Source: Branchinecta lynchi (Eukaryota > Arthropoda > Branchiopoda > Anostraca > Branchinectidae). From it: 64,000 bases of DNA. How positions within the stretch are numbered: the first letter of the stretch is position 1; each line of letters opens with the position of its first letter. Made by a program: the position numbers and the translations under genes. Below the pieces are notes generated by a model. That model saw only the letters and a program-made list of their open reading frames with translations. It searched no databases and was not told the origin of the DNA. The DNA lies in NCBI GenBank assembly GCA_023053575.1, contig JAKZAP010000007.1, forward strand, positions 22,903,464 through 22,967,463, read 5' to 3'. Positions 44,274-55,959 of the stretch are shown in pieces.

Positions 44274-45234
44274 CTTCTATCCAGTGCTGGACAAGTACTT
44301 CAAATCTGTACTAAGTCTGAAGTTCTTACGAATTACAGCAGAGGTGTAAAGCCCCTCTTGACCGGAAAACCGAGTTTTGCCAGTAATTGATAGAATTGTA
44401 GCCGACATGGGTTTCTGGGGTATGTTCAGTGTACCGATGGTCCGCTGTAAGCCCTTGACGCAGACCATCCAAGGAAAACCTCAGAAAGCTCAAGTACAAA
44501 AGATAAGTATTTTACTATAGAAAATGTGAACAATAATTTAATAGAACTTTAAGAGATTTGTGTTTTGTCCTAAATGAAAAGAAACCGGGACCAGACTAAG
44601 CTGCCCAAACTGACTAACCTGAAGGCATGGCAAACTCCTTATTAAACTGGGGTAAAGACCTGAAGACCTGAACTGTACCTTCTAAACCACGACACGATCA
44701 AGCGCCAATACCGCCACTCTGACTAGTGTGCAAGCAATCCGAATCGCACGTAGACGGTTTAGCTAGGCCGTGCGTTTCCTATAAGTCTGGGTGAAATTAA
44801 ACTCGAGACCCATGGCAATATTTCAAGTAGACCTGGAATTCCCAGAGTGTGCGGGCCACTGGTTACAGAGGTATGTTAATTTGAACAGTTACTTAAAAGT
44901 GAACAGTGCAGTTTTGGGCTAAATGGTAGAATGAAGATCCAAATACTGATTTAGGTGTTTTCAGAGGCCCTTAATTACCTACTTTGGCTAACTCATAGTT
45001 GACTTTAGCCACAGCAAGTGCATAGGAATGACAAAGTCCGAAGTCAACAAACGTTCAAATAAGCACACGTCTACTATACTATTAGGCACTTGTCAACAAA
45101 TGTACTTCGGTATTACGGGATTTTTAGATAAGTGACTTGTACTTAAGTAGTTATTCTAGTGCTGCAACGTTTTTAAGTAATGTACTCTGCGATAGTCTAG
45201 TCTTTGTAGCTTTGAATGAAGCTCCCGCCATCTA

Positions 45235-45506
45235 AGCCTCGTTTTTGTTGCATGCTGCAGGTCGACTTCTCGGCCGATTCCGGACTGATTCTTTCTACAT
45301 CCGTTTTTGCACTGCAGCGCTTCCGACGAAGACGGCAGCGCTTCTCGAGAATCACGGACTTGCTCACCGACCAAGTCCGTGCTTCGCTGCTAGGTGCTGC
45401 AGCTCTGCCGCTTCAACCAAGAAGAAAGTGAATCCAAAAACGCATATTGTGCAAAAACAAAGAAGTGCTGCAGCAGCGATGCGGCTATTGCAACAAAAAC
45501 GAGGCT
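45235..45506. mobile_element. MITE family F3, copy 2 (TSD CTA)
   Basis: Ends AGCCTCGTTTTTGTTGCA / TTGCAACAAAAACGAGGCT, with CTA on both sides. Inverted relative to 34773-35036. Confidence 0.9.
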
Positions 45507-45989
45507 CTAGTTGTATACTTACCGCGGTGCAGTATACTTTAAAGAGTAACCGAATTTCAAATAGTGGAAACTGAATGCTTAAAAAGGGCATATTTTGCAG
45601 AGGTTTTACCAGCCAAAGTGATTAGGGGCAAGGTATTTCCCGACTGGCTTATCATTTTTACCCACTGTTTCTGTAGAATAAAAGACTGTATTCAAGGAAA
45701 AATGACAGTTCTGAAGAAAAACCAGTGACTTTCAGAAAAAACTGAATGTTTTCAGAAAACCCGACTGTTTTCATAATAAAATCAACTGTCTTTTCGAAAA
45801 GCCGCAGCACTTCGCGCCGACGCCGTTTTTTTTTATCAACTGGCCGACAACATTGGAGTAGCGTCTCCACGACCCCTACGTGAAGCTCCTGATCTATCGG
45901 TACTATCTCGGTGTGAAGAAAAAAACAGATTAACCCGCATGGAATGCTGACCCCGTGCACGGCCAACTGCGAAGTTCCCGTATATCAGT

Positions 45990-46211
45990 AGTTGCGTTTT
46001 TCATTTCATTTCTCTTCGCGATTCTCCTCACTCTTTTTCTGGCTCGCATTTTTTTTACTATTGAGATTAGTCCTATTCTCATTTCCTCTGGTTTTTTGTC
46101 AAAATAAAGAATGGGAAAAACTTCGTAATTCTGCAGAACCGAGAAGTCGGTTGGAGTCACTTCTCTGTTCTCCGTTGCTCGTTGTTAATGGTACTTCTCC
46201 ATCAAAAATGC
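45990..46211. mobile_element. MITE F4-like, diverged
   Basis: The left end agttgcgtttttcatttc and gcgattctcctc interior match F4. The right end is poor (catcaaaaatgcc) and abuts the next element. Confidence 0.45.
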
Positions 46212-46214
46212 CAT

Positions 46215-46615
46215 AGGCGTATTCTCGCCGTTCCCCGAGGACTCATTTTGAAGAGTCCCTGCGTTTTTATTTGTCCCAGGGATTCCCTCCCCGTATTCTC
46301 GCGAGTCCCCCACGAACGGGGAATGCTGCAATTACCATTACCATCATTAAAAACAACTCCCTTTCAGATTCGGAGAGTAATCAGTTCTTGCTTGTTTTGT
46401 GCAATGGAAACATAATTAAATACAACCTGGATAAGGAAACCAAAAATAAAATGGATCTCGACTAGTTTCATCAACTGCATATTTTTTGTTCGAATCCATT
46501 TTGGAAGCATTCCCCATGTTCTCGCTACGCTGAGTCCGCGTGGAGTGGCTCCCTCTATCCTCGCCGTTCCCCTTGATTCCCCGAGGAGCCCTCGGGGAAT
46601 GGCGAGAATACGCCT
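46215..46615. mobile_element. MITE family F7, copy 3
   Basis: Ends AGGCGTATTCTCGCCG / TGGCGAGAATACGCCT, the best-preserved copy. Flanks CAT / TAT differ by one base. It lies 80 bp before exon 7. Confidence 0.8.
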
Positions 46616-46695
46616 TATTTGTAAGATAATTGAGAGATGAGAAGCGAGAACTGAGATTAAGCGATTGGAGGGTTAATAAACGCCTTGTCTTTCAG

Positions 46696-46783
46696 AGAGA
46701 AATGGGTCGGGTATGCCTCGCCTTACCACCCGATTTTCCTTGATGGCTGGATCCCAGACTTTCCAGTGGAAGAAGATAGAAAT
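46696..46783 (+). CDS. EPS8: Gene 2 exon 7: conserved DGW segment
   Basis: Acceptor cttgtctttcag, 88 nt, donor AAT|GTAAGT. The joined sequence PREKWVGYASPYHPIFLDGW fits EPS8 (AEWPKEQFIPPYVPRFRNGW). The exon ends FPVEEDRN. A MITE (46215-46615) lies 80 bp upstream. Confidence 0.9.
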
Positions 46784-46884
46784 GTAAGTAACTATTATAC
46801 ATGAGATTTACGGATACCTCAAACTTTCAGGAGAATGGGGGAGCTTCGGACAGCCCATTTTCGGCGACATTTTGGTTTTTCGAT

Positions 46885-47232
46885 GTATTAATATATAGAT
46901 ATTTTGACTTCCAATAACCGATAATCGATGTATCGATATCGATATTTCGGTACCATGTTTTGCTATAGTACCTATACGTCTCGTTTTCCTAAAATTTAAG
47001 AACAGAGTCGTCTTAAAAAAGAATCTGGCGTCATCTGAAACTTCGAATAAATAAAAACTAAATTACGAAAAACAAATTGTTCCAATGTCGGACATAGACA
47101 TGTATGTTCGATTATTTACAATAGTTACAGTTGTACAAATATTGTTTCGACATCGATATTTACGCTTAGATATTTCAAATCGATTTTTGGTCCGATATAC
47201 AGATATCAATATCGAATATCACCCAACACTAG
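46885..47232. repeat. ATCGAT-rich hAT-like element
   Basis: atcgatgtatcgatatcgat near the left; ends tatcgaatatcacccaacac on the right. The complement, gtgttgggtgatattcgata, is a common hAT-type end. Confidence 0.5.
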
Positions 47233-47359
47233 GCTCAAGTTCATTTACCGATCACTTTCCCATCCGCCTGTCGGTCGGAACGAATTGAAATTAGTTAAAG
47301 TTTAACTGAAACTCAGCTTATTTTTATGTCATTTTATGAAGAGACTGAATTCTTTGGGT

Positions 47360-47770
47360 TCTGCAAAGGGATTTTTTAATTTTTCACTATTTGCTCTAGT
47401 TATGACGTTCAGAACATCTGCCGCGGTCCCCATAACGTAAATCTACTATGACGCGGGAAATTTTAATCTTGAACACAACGCGGCTTTTCAGTGAGCAGTA
47501 GTGGGATTGGTGAAGATTGCTTAGTGCCTGAACAAAAAAAAATCATAAATCTTTCTCGTAAGGCATACAAAAAAAACACAAGCGCATAGAGGTACCACAA
47601 ATCGCACGGAAATTCCACTATTTGAATATTGATTATTCGTGAATAGCGGAAAAACGAACTAACGCATTTTCAGCGGTTCTTCAAGCCAATTTAAGTGAAC
47701 AAGTGATACGAAACGAGTTTGTCCTATCCCGGCCCTTTCCGGTTAAACTGTAAGACACTTCCAGCGGAGG
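47360..47770. repeat. Dispersed repeat F9, longest copy
   Basis: Includes both the catctgccgcggtcc...tactatgacgcgg part (seen at 42755) and the gcgcatagaggtaccac part (seen at 20690, 21690, 43040). Confidence 0.65.
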
Positions 47771-48330
47771 TAGGACGATGAAAACTGTCAGGCATATTAG
47801 GAATCTGTTCAGACTGATTATGAGACTGTCATTAAATAGTCCCTGAACCCAAGCTCACTTTGGAACACATATTCAAATAATGCATATAACGGATATGTCA
47901 GCCACGATGCTTTAGCTGTTAAAGCATCGTAGATGACAGATCCTTTTTATGCATTATGTGAATATAGACATTGTCAGTCTCAGACCATCCAGGGGGAGTG
48001 GAGGGAAGGGGCATCTTGAATTTTGTGGCCCGTGAGTGAGGGTACTTGCAGATGGGCTAAGACGACGAAACTTGTCAGACGTATTACGAGCCTGGCAAGA
48101 CTGTCTTGGAAATTGTCACTCCCCATGTCTGAGCATCCAGGGCGAGTGGAGGGAGGGGGCATCCAGAATCTTGGGAATACATAATTTTCGAACGAGTTGT
48201 CCGATCTGGTTTAAACTTGATAACTTATAAAAGCATATGTCCCAGACCACAGACACAGATCCGGACTGGATCTGGAAACTGTGCGGGGAGCTGCAGGTTG
48301 GTAGGCTACTTGAAATCTTGTGGCAAGCTT
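47770..48330. repeat. 'gatgaaacttggt' repeat, diverged
   Basis: Two units with ggctaagacgacgaaacttg and gggagtggagggaagggggc. Confidence 0.55.
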
Positions 48331-48792
48331 AAAGTCAAGACAACGGGACGGGATATGGTGCGAAGGTGTTCAGACTAAATAGCATACCGCAATCGAGGAA
48401 GAGTAGATATTTAAAGTAAAAAAAAAGAAATAGAAAGAAATAAGATTGCAACTTACTGTTTGTGCCAGAAAAATCTGAATATGGCTAATACTAATGTCTC
48501 CTTCATTATTTTCTTTTCATTTGACTGTTTTATAAGCAAGAAATAAAACCAATGTAGCGAAAATTTAGAGCAGTGTTCAACTAAGCATATTTCTACTGTA
48601 ACGTTCATGAAAGACTCGTGGTGAGGCAGCAGCCACATAGGACCTGAAGCCATTGGAAAACTTTGACCATTACTAACTATTCATTCGTTCGATAGGAGAC
48701 TGGGGCCTCACAGACTTCAGCCTGTCGATCACCAAGAGAAGTATTTAAGCGCAGACCATAGGAAAACAGCGAACACATTCCTTCTTTTGCAG

Positions 48793-49095
48793 GCTGACTA
48801 CGCTTCGACCATTCGGACATCGTCACCTACCCATTCGGAGACGTTTTCCGAATCGTCTTCCCTACCACAACCCAATAGCAGTCATCACCACGCCCAGTTA
48901 CGCACTTATGACAACGCCCAGTCACGCAATTTTGACCACGCCCACGAAAGCCCTCGCCACTCCCTTCCACGAATTCGCAAACATGACTGGGTAGAAGACC
49001 TGCAGAGTCGGAATGCAAAAGTCGTTGAGGTCCTGGAGAGCAAAGTTGGAAAGGAGACAAGAGAGCTTACAGTAATCAAAGGAGAACTGCTAGAG
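48793..49095 (+). CDS. EPS8: Gene 2 exon 8: linker and first half of SH3
   Basis: Acceptor ccttcttttgcag, 101 codons, donor GAG|GTGGGC, phase 0 at both ends. The first 65 residues are a polar Ser/His-rich linker with a short repeat (QLRTYDNA / QSRNFDHA). The last part, VVEVLESKVGKETRELTVIK plus GELLE, aligns with YAKSKYDFVARNNSELSVLK plus DDILE of EPS8. The aromatic residues of the usual ALYDY-type motif are replaced by VEVLES, so the classical ligand groove is probably altered. Confidence 0.85.
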
Positions 49096-50029
49096 GTGGG
49101 CAATGTGGCATGCTATAATTTAAACGACTGAGGGTTTCAAGTGTTGGACTTCTAAGGAAGTGCAGCATTACTTTATCATTTTATTTATCATCGACAAATT
49201 TAAGGAGCAAACTAATGAAAAGAAGACTTCCAGATGTCTAGATGTCTGGGGCTTAAGAATAACTCAATTCCTTCAGGATTTTTGTGATACAGACGGAAAT
49301 GTAAATTATATACACTCATTTCGTTATTCTCCAATATTTCCTAAGGGGAGGTGTTCCCATGGAAGGCGTTGTTCAACGACATTTTTGTCGTGGAGGTTAA
49401 AACAAAAAAAGATTAGTGAGTTCAAATACAGCAAGGAAGTTCGTTTTCGTAATAGTCAACCGGGAGAACTGTCGGCGGGTTAGTTCACATACCCTATTTT
49501 TTAAGCTGGCCGGCTGTTGTAAGGTGAAGGATAGGATACTAAGTGCGGGTTTTGGGAAAAAAAATAATGCTTATGTCAGGGAAAAACCCTCCACAGTCAA
49601 GGTATGTAGCAAGGCACCGACAAGTTAGTGTCGTGCAAGTTATCAACATTTTTGCGATATAGTCTGTCGTTTCGACAATATTTTGTGCACCAAATGAACC
49701 TGTAAGGTAATATAGAGAACGACACATTGTAGCATACATGCCATTTAATTTAGATAGATAGATAGATATTGTTATTGATCTAACTCGTAGCGCCGACATG
49801 GCACAAAATACGTCGACTATCACATTTAATATGTTAAAACACTTGAATATATACACTTATTACATAAAAGAAACTAAATCACTTGGAATTCACTTGTTTT
49901 TTGTTAATTTTCTCAGTGAAATATGGTACAAAGGAATTCGAATATCGGTTAGTGCGACATTTAACTGGTGCCGGGAGACTTTGTAATTATTTGTAAAAGT
50001 GAACACCTGTTTTCAAAAATACTATTAAT

Positions 50030-50300
50030 TTCCGCACGGAACTAGCATTTCTTGTTAGCGCTAGTCAACTCTATCCAGCCTTCCCGCTTTCTGGCGCGGC
50101 GGTTGGACGCGAAATATTTGAAAATTGATAGCGTCGTGATTAGAAAGTGGAAAATCCAAGCAAAACAAAATAAGTCCAAAACAGAAAATGGACCTGATGG
50201 TCTTCCAGAATGAAAAACAAGACTTCCAAGCTTCGCATCTACATCTGTACAAGAGTTGTCGGCGAACCTTCAAACTTTTGGCGAAGTTCAAGTTGCGTGA
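50030..50300. repeat. Dispersed repeat F8, uninterrupted copy
   Basis: ttcttgttagcgctagtcaa then ctctatccagccttcccgc. This gives the empty-site form of the F2 insertion at 28098. Confidence 0.75.
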
Positions 50301-50671
50301 CTGGAATAGATCCGATAGATTCTTATATCCTGCCCGGTGCACGAGCGGCGCGGAAAATCACAATTCGTTACCTCTACAAACAGCTATATCGCAGTAAAGC
50401 CCGAAAAAGAAATTTCCAAAGTAAAAGCTGATTGGTTGTCTATCATTGTGACACCACGTGTGCAGAGCCGTTACCAGCCAAAATTTTTGAGGGGGGGGGG
50501 AAGGTGCGCAAGACTGGCTGGTAATTTTTACCGACTGTTTTTTTTTAGAAAAAACAACTGTTATGGAGAAAAAAACTGTTTTCTCAAAAAATTGACTGAT
50601 TCTAAGAAAAAAACGACTATTCTTACGAAAAATCTACTGTTATGAAGAAAAATTGACTGTATCCAAGAAAA

Positions 50672-51735
50672 CAAGACCAAAGGTTTCGATGGGATCCCAA
50701 ATGTTAATGTTTGCTCTCGATAATTCGGTCTTGTAGATATTCGGTCTTCAACAGACTTCTTAAACATTTTTAGTTTTAAAATTTACAAACAGGTTAAGGC
50801 CAATGGTAATAATCGGAGAAGATCAGGTTCGTATTTGACAGTGCAAAACGGATACGCCAGCAGAATTTTACCAAGTTCAGATATATTCAGATATCCGTTT
50901 TGCGCTGTGAAATATTCAGATATGGATTCAGCATATGGTTTACCCTATAGCCTACGTCGTATCTCCTTCCTTCCTTACTTCTGCCCAACTTCCGTTTTCG
51001 GCTGGATTCCGGACAAACTACTTGTCTGGCAAAAAACTAAAGCTCAAAAACGAATTCAGCATGTCTCCTTACCCCTAAATCCAACCTCTAATCAACTTCA
51101 GGTTAAAGTTTTACTTTTAACAAGTTTTCCGGTTTCAGTCGTATTCCGAGCGATCTGTACGTCCGGTGAGAAAATGATTGTCATATACGAATTCAGCATG
51201 TCTTCTTACCCACAAATCGAACATCCTATCAAATTTAAATAAAACTTTTACTTTATACAAATTCTCCGGTTTCGGGCCGGATTCCGGCCGAACCAACTGT
51301 CCGGCGAGAAAATAAGTTTCATATACGGACTCAGCACGTCTGCTTGCCCCTAAATCCAACCTCTAATCAACTTCATATTAAACTTGTACTTTTCACAAAT
51401 TTTCCGACTTTCGCCGGATTCCGGGTAAACTATTTGTCCGGCGAGAAAATAAAGTTCATATTCCAATTCAGCATGTCTCCTTACCTCTAAATCAACTATC
51501 TCAATAGCTTTGCTATTAAAAAAATTTGCCCCTTAATTCGAAACCCCTCCCCCACCCTCAAATATAAGGCTACACAGCCCATCTTCAAACTCGACCTATA
51601 CTTTAATCCAAAGAATCCTCCCACCAAGTTTCGTCAAAATATCTCAATCCCCTCGAGAGTTATCGTGCGGACAGACGGACAACTTTTACGATGTCATAGG
51701 TATCCCTCCACTTACGTCTTGGGATCTAAAAAATT
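50672..51735 (+). repeat. ~137-bp composite element (copy 3, complete)
   Basis: Head aagaccaaaggtttcgatgg; units near 51096, 51227 and 51368 after a first diverged one; tail with gacagacggacaacttttac and cacttacgtcttgggatc. Confidence 0.8.
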
Positions 51736-51867
51736 TACTGTTTTCACGAAAAATCGCGGCGCTTTGCTCCGACCCGCTATTTTTGTTATCGACTGGCAGA
51801 CAATATCGGGGGGGGGGGGGCACTAGATTCTGTTCCATATTCTGTCTTTTAAAGTTAGAAATTTCAG

Positions 51868-51969
51868 ATGCTCAGCGACGACAGGAATCATGGAATCTGG
51901 TGCAGCAACAGCGAGGAACAGTTCGGTTTTGTAGATCCGAAAATAGTGGCTGTCTACCATTTCAACCTG
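51868..51969 (+). CDS. EPS8: Gene 2 exon 9: second half of SH3
   Basis: Acceptor gttagaaatttcag, 34 codons, donor CTG|GTAAGT. MLSDDRNHGIWCSNSEEQ then FGFVDPKIVAVYHFNL aligns with ILDDRKQWWKVRNASGDS then GFVPNNILDIV of EPS8. One Trp is kept. The conserved Pro and Asn of GFVPxN become Asp-Pro-Lys. The EPS8 SH3 normally binds PxxDY ligands such as ABI1, and this copy may have lost or changed that. Confidence 0.85.
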
Positions 51970-54245
51970 GTAAGTGAAGAGATTTAGGTGTAGGTCCTTC
52001 AGCCCAAGGCGACTGTACTCAACAGGTCAGTCAGCTGATGTTTATTCTAGCTCAAGCTAGAAAATGAACATGCGATCAAATAAACGAAAATGTTAAAGCT
52101 TAACTTCCGACATCGATGTTTATTTCGGACAAAAATACCGGGATGGGCATTAGAAATGACCTATCCGAGCCGAAGGCGATTTTTTTTTTTAAATACCTAC
52201 CGGCCTAAAGAAAAGATTGAGATTTTTAAGTGACCGTCGACGTTCTTCCAATATCAACCGAGACGGAGGTAATTTTACTATCATAACATTTATTTTTCAA
52301 GAAGAGTTTTTGTGTAGGTATAATATGACTTATTCATGTCTGGTACCCGTACTTGGGTAGAGAGTTTATGTTAAGGACTATTTACATGGTGGGTATTTTC
52401 CCCAGGATAGGAGATGGGAAAGTATTCCACGGTACCCGTGTATTCAAAGGAGAGCACTGTCTTGTGGCAATAGATTCCAACATTTTAAAGCTCAGAATAT
52501 CTCTATACAGTGGACACCGACATATGTCCATTTGGATCACTTCTTATATAGACATAATCAAAATTATTGCTCGCCGATTTTCTTGGCTGACGTCGAAGAA
52601 TATTCTTGATGACTATCTCTCTCCCTGCCGATGCAGAATCTCCGCGTACCTGCAGAAGAAATGAAGAAATGGTGTCACAGCTGCTCCGATGCTGTTACTG
52701 TTACTCCTTCTTCCTGGGATCATTGGCGTGATTTCGACTTAGTCATATGGAGTATACCCTTCGACAAACAAATCCCGGGTCAAAAAGTTCGCGAAATTTA
52801 AGTCGAAAATACCCAGGGATTTGTTGCTGTTGCTGGGAAATATACCCACAGAGTACGGGTAAATACCCTCCGTGAAAACGTAGCTTTAGTGAATTGGCAA
52901 CCCAACCCTAGTGTAGTCCTGTGAAAATTACTATACTGTTGTGACCCGGGCACTTGTATACCGAACAGCAATCTTTTAAATGTGGCGAAGCAGACGCCAT
53001 CTAGCGGTTCTTTAAAGAGATAAAGTAAAGTAGGGAAGGATTACATTCACCTTGACATGCACGTTTGTTTGACACGTGGCAAAGAGACTGGCACAAAACC
53101 ATCCTAATTCGATTTAACATAAATAGTCCGATTGAAAAAGAATACCCTTCTCTTATTATCAATCTTATCTCGTATCAGCTAAACACGGTGATAACAAACA
53201 AGACAAAAGGCTTCGATGGGATTTTAAAAATTTAATATTTGATACAGACAATCGGGTCTTAGAGAGGTCCAGTCTTCGCCAGAATCCTTGAGCACTTTAC
53301 CAATAACATTTAGAAACAGATTAAGGCAAATGTTAATAATCCCAGAAGACCAAGTTCAAATATGGATTCACCATATGTGTTTACCCCTATAGCCTGCGTC
53401 ATATCTACTTTGACGATAGTTCCGGCCTTACTTCTGCCAAATTTCCGGTTTCAGCCGGATTCCAGACGAACTACTTGTTAGGCAAAAAATTGAAGTTCAA
53501 AAACGGATTTAGCATATCTCCTTACCCCTTCTTACCCCTCCTTACCAACCTCTAATTAACTTGAGATAAAACTTCAACTTTTAACAAATAATCAGGTTTC
53601 AGCCGGATTCTTGGCGAACTATGTGTCCAGGTAGAAAATGATTGTCAGAGACGAATTCAGCATCTCTTCTTACCCGTAAATCGAACACCTAATGAAATCC
53701 ATATAAAACCTTTACTTTTAACAAATTTTCCGGTTTTGGCCACATTTCCGGCGATCTACTTGTCCGAAGAGAAAATCGTCCTAATATTTGGATTCAGCAT
53801 GTGTTCTTACCCCCAAATCGGACATCTAATCAACTTAAGAAACTTTTACTTTTAGCAAACTTTCCGGTTTTGACCGGATTCCGGGTGAACTCCTTGTCCG
53901 GCAAAAAAATGGTTTTCATATTCGTGTTCAGCATGTCGTTTTACCCCTTAATCGACTATCTTATTAGCTTTCAAAAAATATTTTTGTCGCCCCTTAATTT
54001 CAAACCCCTCCCCTCCCCTAAATATGCAGCTATCGGGCCCATCTACGAACTTGACCTTTCCTTGAAGAATGCTCACACCAGGTTTCATCAAAATATCTCA
54101 TTCCCTTCGAGACTTATCGTGCTGAAAGACGGACGGACGGACAGACGGACAACTTTGCGATGTCATAGATATCCCTCCACTAACGTTTTCGGATCCTAAA
54201 AACAGGGTGAATCGAGCAAAAAAAAGTAAAACCGTTTCATTCCAG
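51970..54245. other. Gene 2 intron 9
   Basis: 51970-52589 and 52745-53192 hold nothing recognised. 52590-52745 is a - strand LINE zinc-knuckle family fragment (gatgactatctctctccctg, cttactgttactcc...). Confidence 0.5.
53195..54203 (+). repeat. ~137-bp composite element (copy 4, complete)
   Basis: Head aagacaaaaggcttcgatgg; four to five units; tail with gacggacggacggacagac and cactaacgttttcggatcct. It ends about 43 bp before exon 10. Confidence 0.85.
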
Positions 54246-54453
54246 CCTGGAGGGAAGAGGCTTTCTGCCCGCGCTGCCGAGCCTGTTTCCGTCTCTGTTC
54301 CCGCCGTCGCGAAGCCTGCGGCACAGCTTCCCCCTCCTCCACCCCCTCCTCCCGACTCAGATGACGGTGATGTTGAAGTGGAAGGCCGAAGGAATAGCGA
54401 AATCAGTAACGAGACAAAGAAACGTCGCTCAATGTATCGCCATGAGGATCCAA
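54246..54453 (+). CDS. EPS8: Gene 2 exon 10: Pro-rich linker
   Basis: Acceptor accgtttcattccag gives the required phase 0. It is preferred over the cag at 54,205, which lacks a pyrimidine tract and is out of phase. 69 codons plus one base, donor CCAA|GTGAGT. It contains a run of eight Pro (AQLPPPPPPPP), an acidic DSDDGDVEVEG block, and a basic TKKRRSMYRHEDP end. The position between SH3 and SAM agrees with the Pro-rich region of EPS8, a usual binding site for SH3 or EVH1 partners. Confidence 0.8.
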
Positions 54454-54526
54454 GTGAGTATACTACACTGTCAGCTTCACAATAGCAAGAAGAAATGAGC
54501 AACCCCCGTCTCCCAATTATTATCTA

Positions 54527-54688
54527 TTAATTTCGCTCAGAACTGAGGAGTACAAAGTATAATGTATAAATCAGAACTATGCCTAAACCATTTGGTCCAT
54601 TCAGTGACATATAAATACTATAAAAAAGACACACAATTTCGACAAATAAATTACAATTGTGTACTTACTATATTATTCACTTATTAAA
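54527..54688 (-). mobile_element. LINE 3' end, same family as 12490-13400
   Basis: Shares cagaactgaggag, ctatgcctaaaccat, ggtccattcag and aatttcgacaa with 12520-12665. Confidence 0.7.
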
Positions 54689-55285
54689 CAAGACCAAAGG
54701 TTCCGATGGAATCCCAAAAATTTAATATTTGATCCAGACAATCGGGTGTCATAGAGGTCCAGTCTTCGCTAGACTCCTTGAGCACTTTACTAATAAAATT
54801 TAGAAACAGATTAAGGCAAATGGTAATCATCTGAGAAGACCAACTTCAAATATGGACTCAACATGTGTGTTTATACCCTTATAGCCTGCGTCACATCTAC
54901 TTTGACGAAAGTTCCTGCCTTACTTCTGCCAAATTTCCGGTTTCAGCCGGATTCCGGGCGAACTACTTGTCTGGCAAAAAATTGAAGTTCAAAAACGGAT
55001 TCAGCGTATCTCTTTACCCCAATGTCGAACCTCTAATCAACTTCAGATAAAACATGAACTTTTAACAAATTTTCCGATTTCAGCCGGATTCGTGACGAAC
55101 TATGTGTACAGGTAGAAAATGATTGTCATACACGAATTTAGCATGTCTTCTTACCCGTAAATCGAACACCTAATGAAATTCATACAAAACAAATTTTCCG
55201 GTTTTGGAAGGATTCCGGGCGATCTACTTGTCCGGCGAGATAAAAGTTTCCATATTCGGATTCAGCATGTCTCCCTGTCCTTAAA
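54689..55285 (+). repeat. ~137-bp composite element (copy 5, tail missing)
   Basis: Head aagaccaaaggttccgatgg, then three units to about 55285, where it meets another repeat. Confidence 0.8.
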
Positions 55286-55560
55286 TCGACGCTGGCCGGA
55301 TCGTATTGGAATTTCTTCTAGATATACGTTTGGGCTTAACTGCTTACAAAAATATTCCGAAGAAGTGTTGATTGGAGACATTTGTTCTTTTCTGAAATTG
55401 TTCGGTACTGAAATAAGGACAGATGCAAAATGGAGCAAAACTCATAGCTTGGAAGCACTATTTTGTATTTGGATTGGGTTTTCTGCAGGCAATATTAACG
55501 GAAGTCAGACAGACAGGGATGATACTTGACACTCTTCATTCAGGTATCCTTTAAAGGCTC
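55285..55560 (+). repeat. Dispersed repeat shared with 24415-24665
   Basis: cgctggccggatcgtattgg start; frame with GISSRYTFGLNCLQKYSEE, TDAKWSKTHSLEALF and FSAGNINGSQTDRDD. The frame is kept between the copies; family unknown. Confidence 0.55.
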
Positions 55561-55959
55561 GTAGCTAAATTTTTATTGAACATTAACAGATAGTGTGTTA
55601 TCATATTTTTGTTAAAATTACGCATCCGGGTGTGGGACAGTGAAGTACTAGCATCAGCATTTGTTCCTTCATTCATACTGTTTTGCGAATGGCAGTTTTA
55701 ATAATCCGCATGTGTGTAAAATGCGTTGAGTGATATAATTGTCCCGACTAAGAGAACGAAAAAAAAAAGTACTTTCGCCGTGGGAGTCTTTGAGATCAAC
55801 TACTGCGATAGTTGGTACTGAAACTGCCAGTCTCCTGATAGTGCATTCAGATGGAGTTACGTCACGATACAGGTCGTGATAAAAATGCCGTCTGCAAGAT
55901 TCGTCTATTTCATTCTGATTGTTTGCGAAATTCCCACTCAGAATCGAGAAAGCCTCTAA

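Larger units (their letters stand above)
43831..46695. other. Gene 2 intron 6: three MITEs and spacer
   Basis: 44274-45231 holds nothing recognised. 45640-45900 has short ctgttttcagaaaaaactg-like repeats shared with 50495-50680, 51735-51815 and 59500-59640. Confidence 0.5.
46784..48792. other. Gene 2 intron 7
   Basis: Contains the ATCGAT element, repeat F9 and a 'gatgaaacttggt' piece. 48331-48792 shows nothing recognised. Confidence 0.5.
49096..51867. other. Gene 2 intron 8
   Basis: 49096-49735 holds nothing recognised. 49740-49800 is a - strand LINE 3' end with a (TAGA)n tail. 50030-50300 is repeat F8. 50495-50670 is the short ctgtttt repeat. Confidence 0.5.

Noticed and set aside
51135..51359. 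Open frames through the ~137-bp arrays
   Set aside because: The repeat unit lacks stops in some frames; the same peptide recurs in all copies as a by-product.
54206..54245. Upstream extension of exon 10 from the cag at 54205
   Set aside because: Out of phase with exon 9, and it lacks a pyrimidine tract; the acceptor at 54245 fits both.
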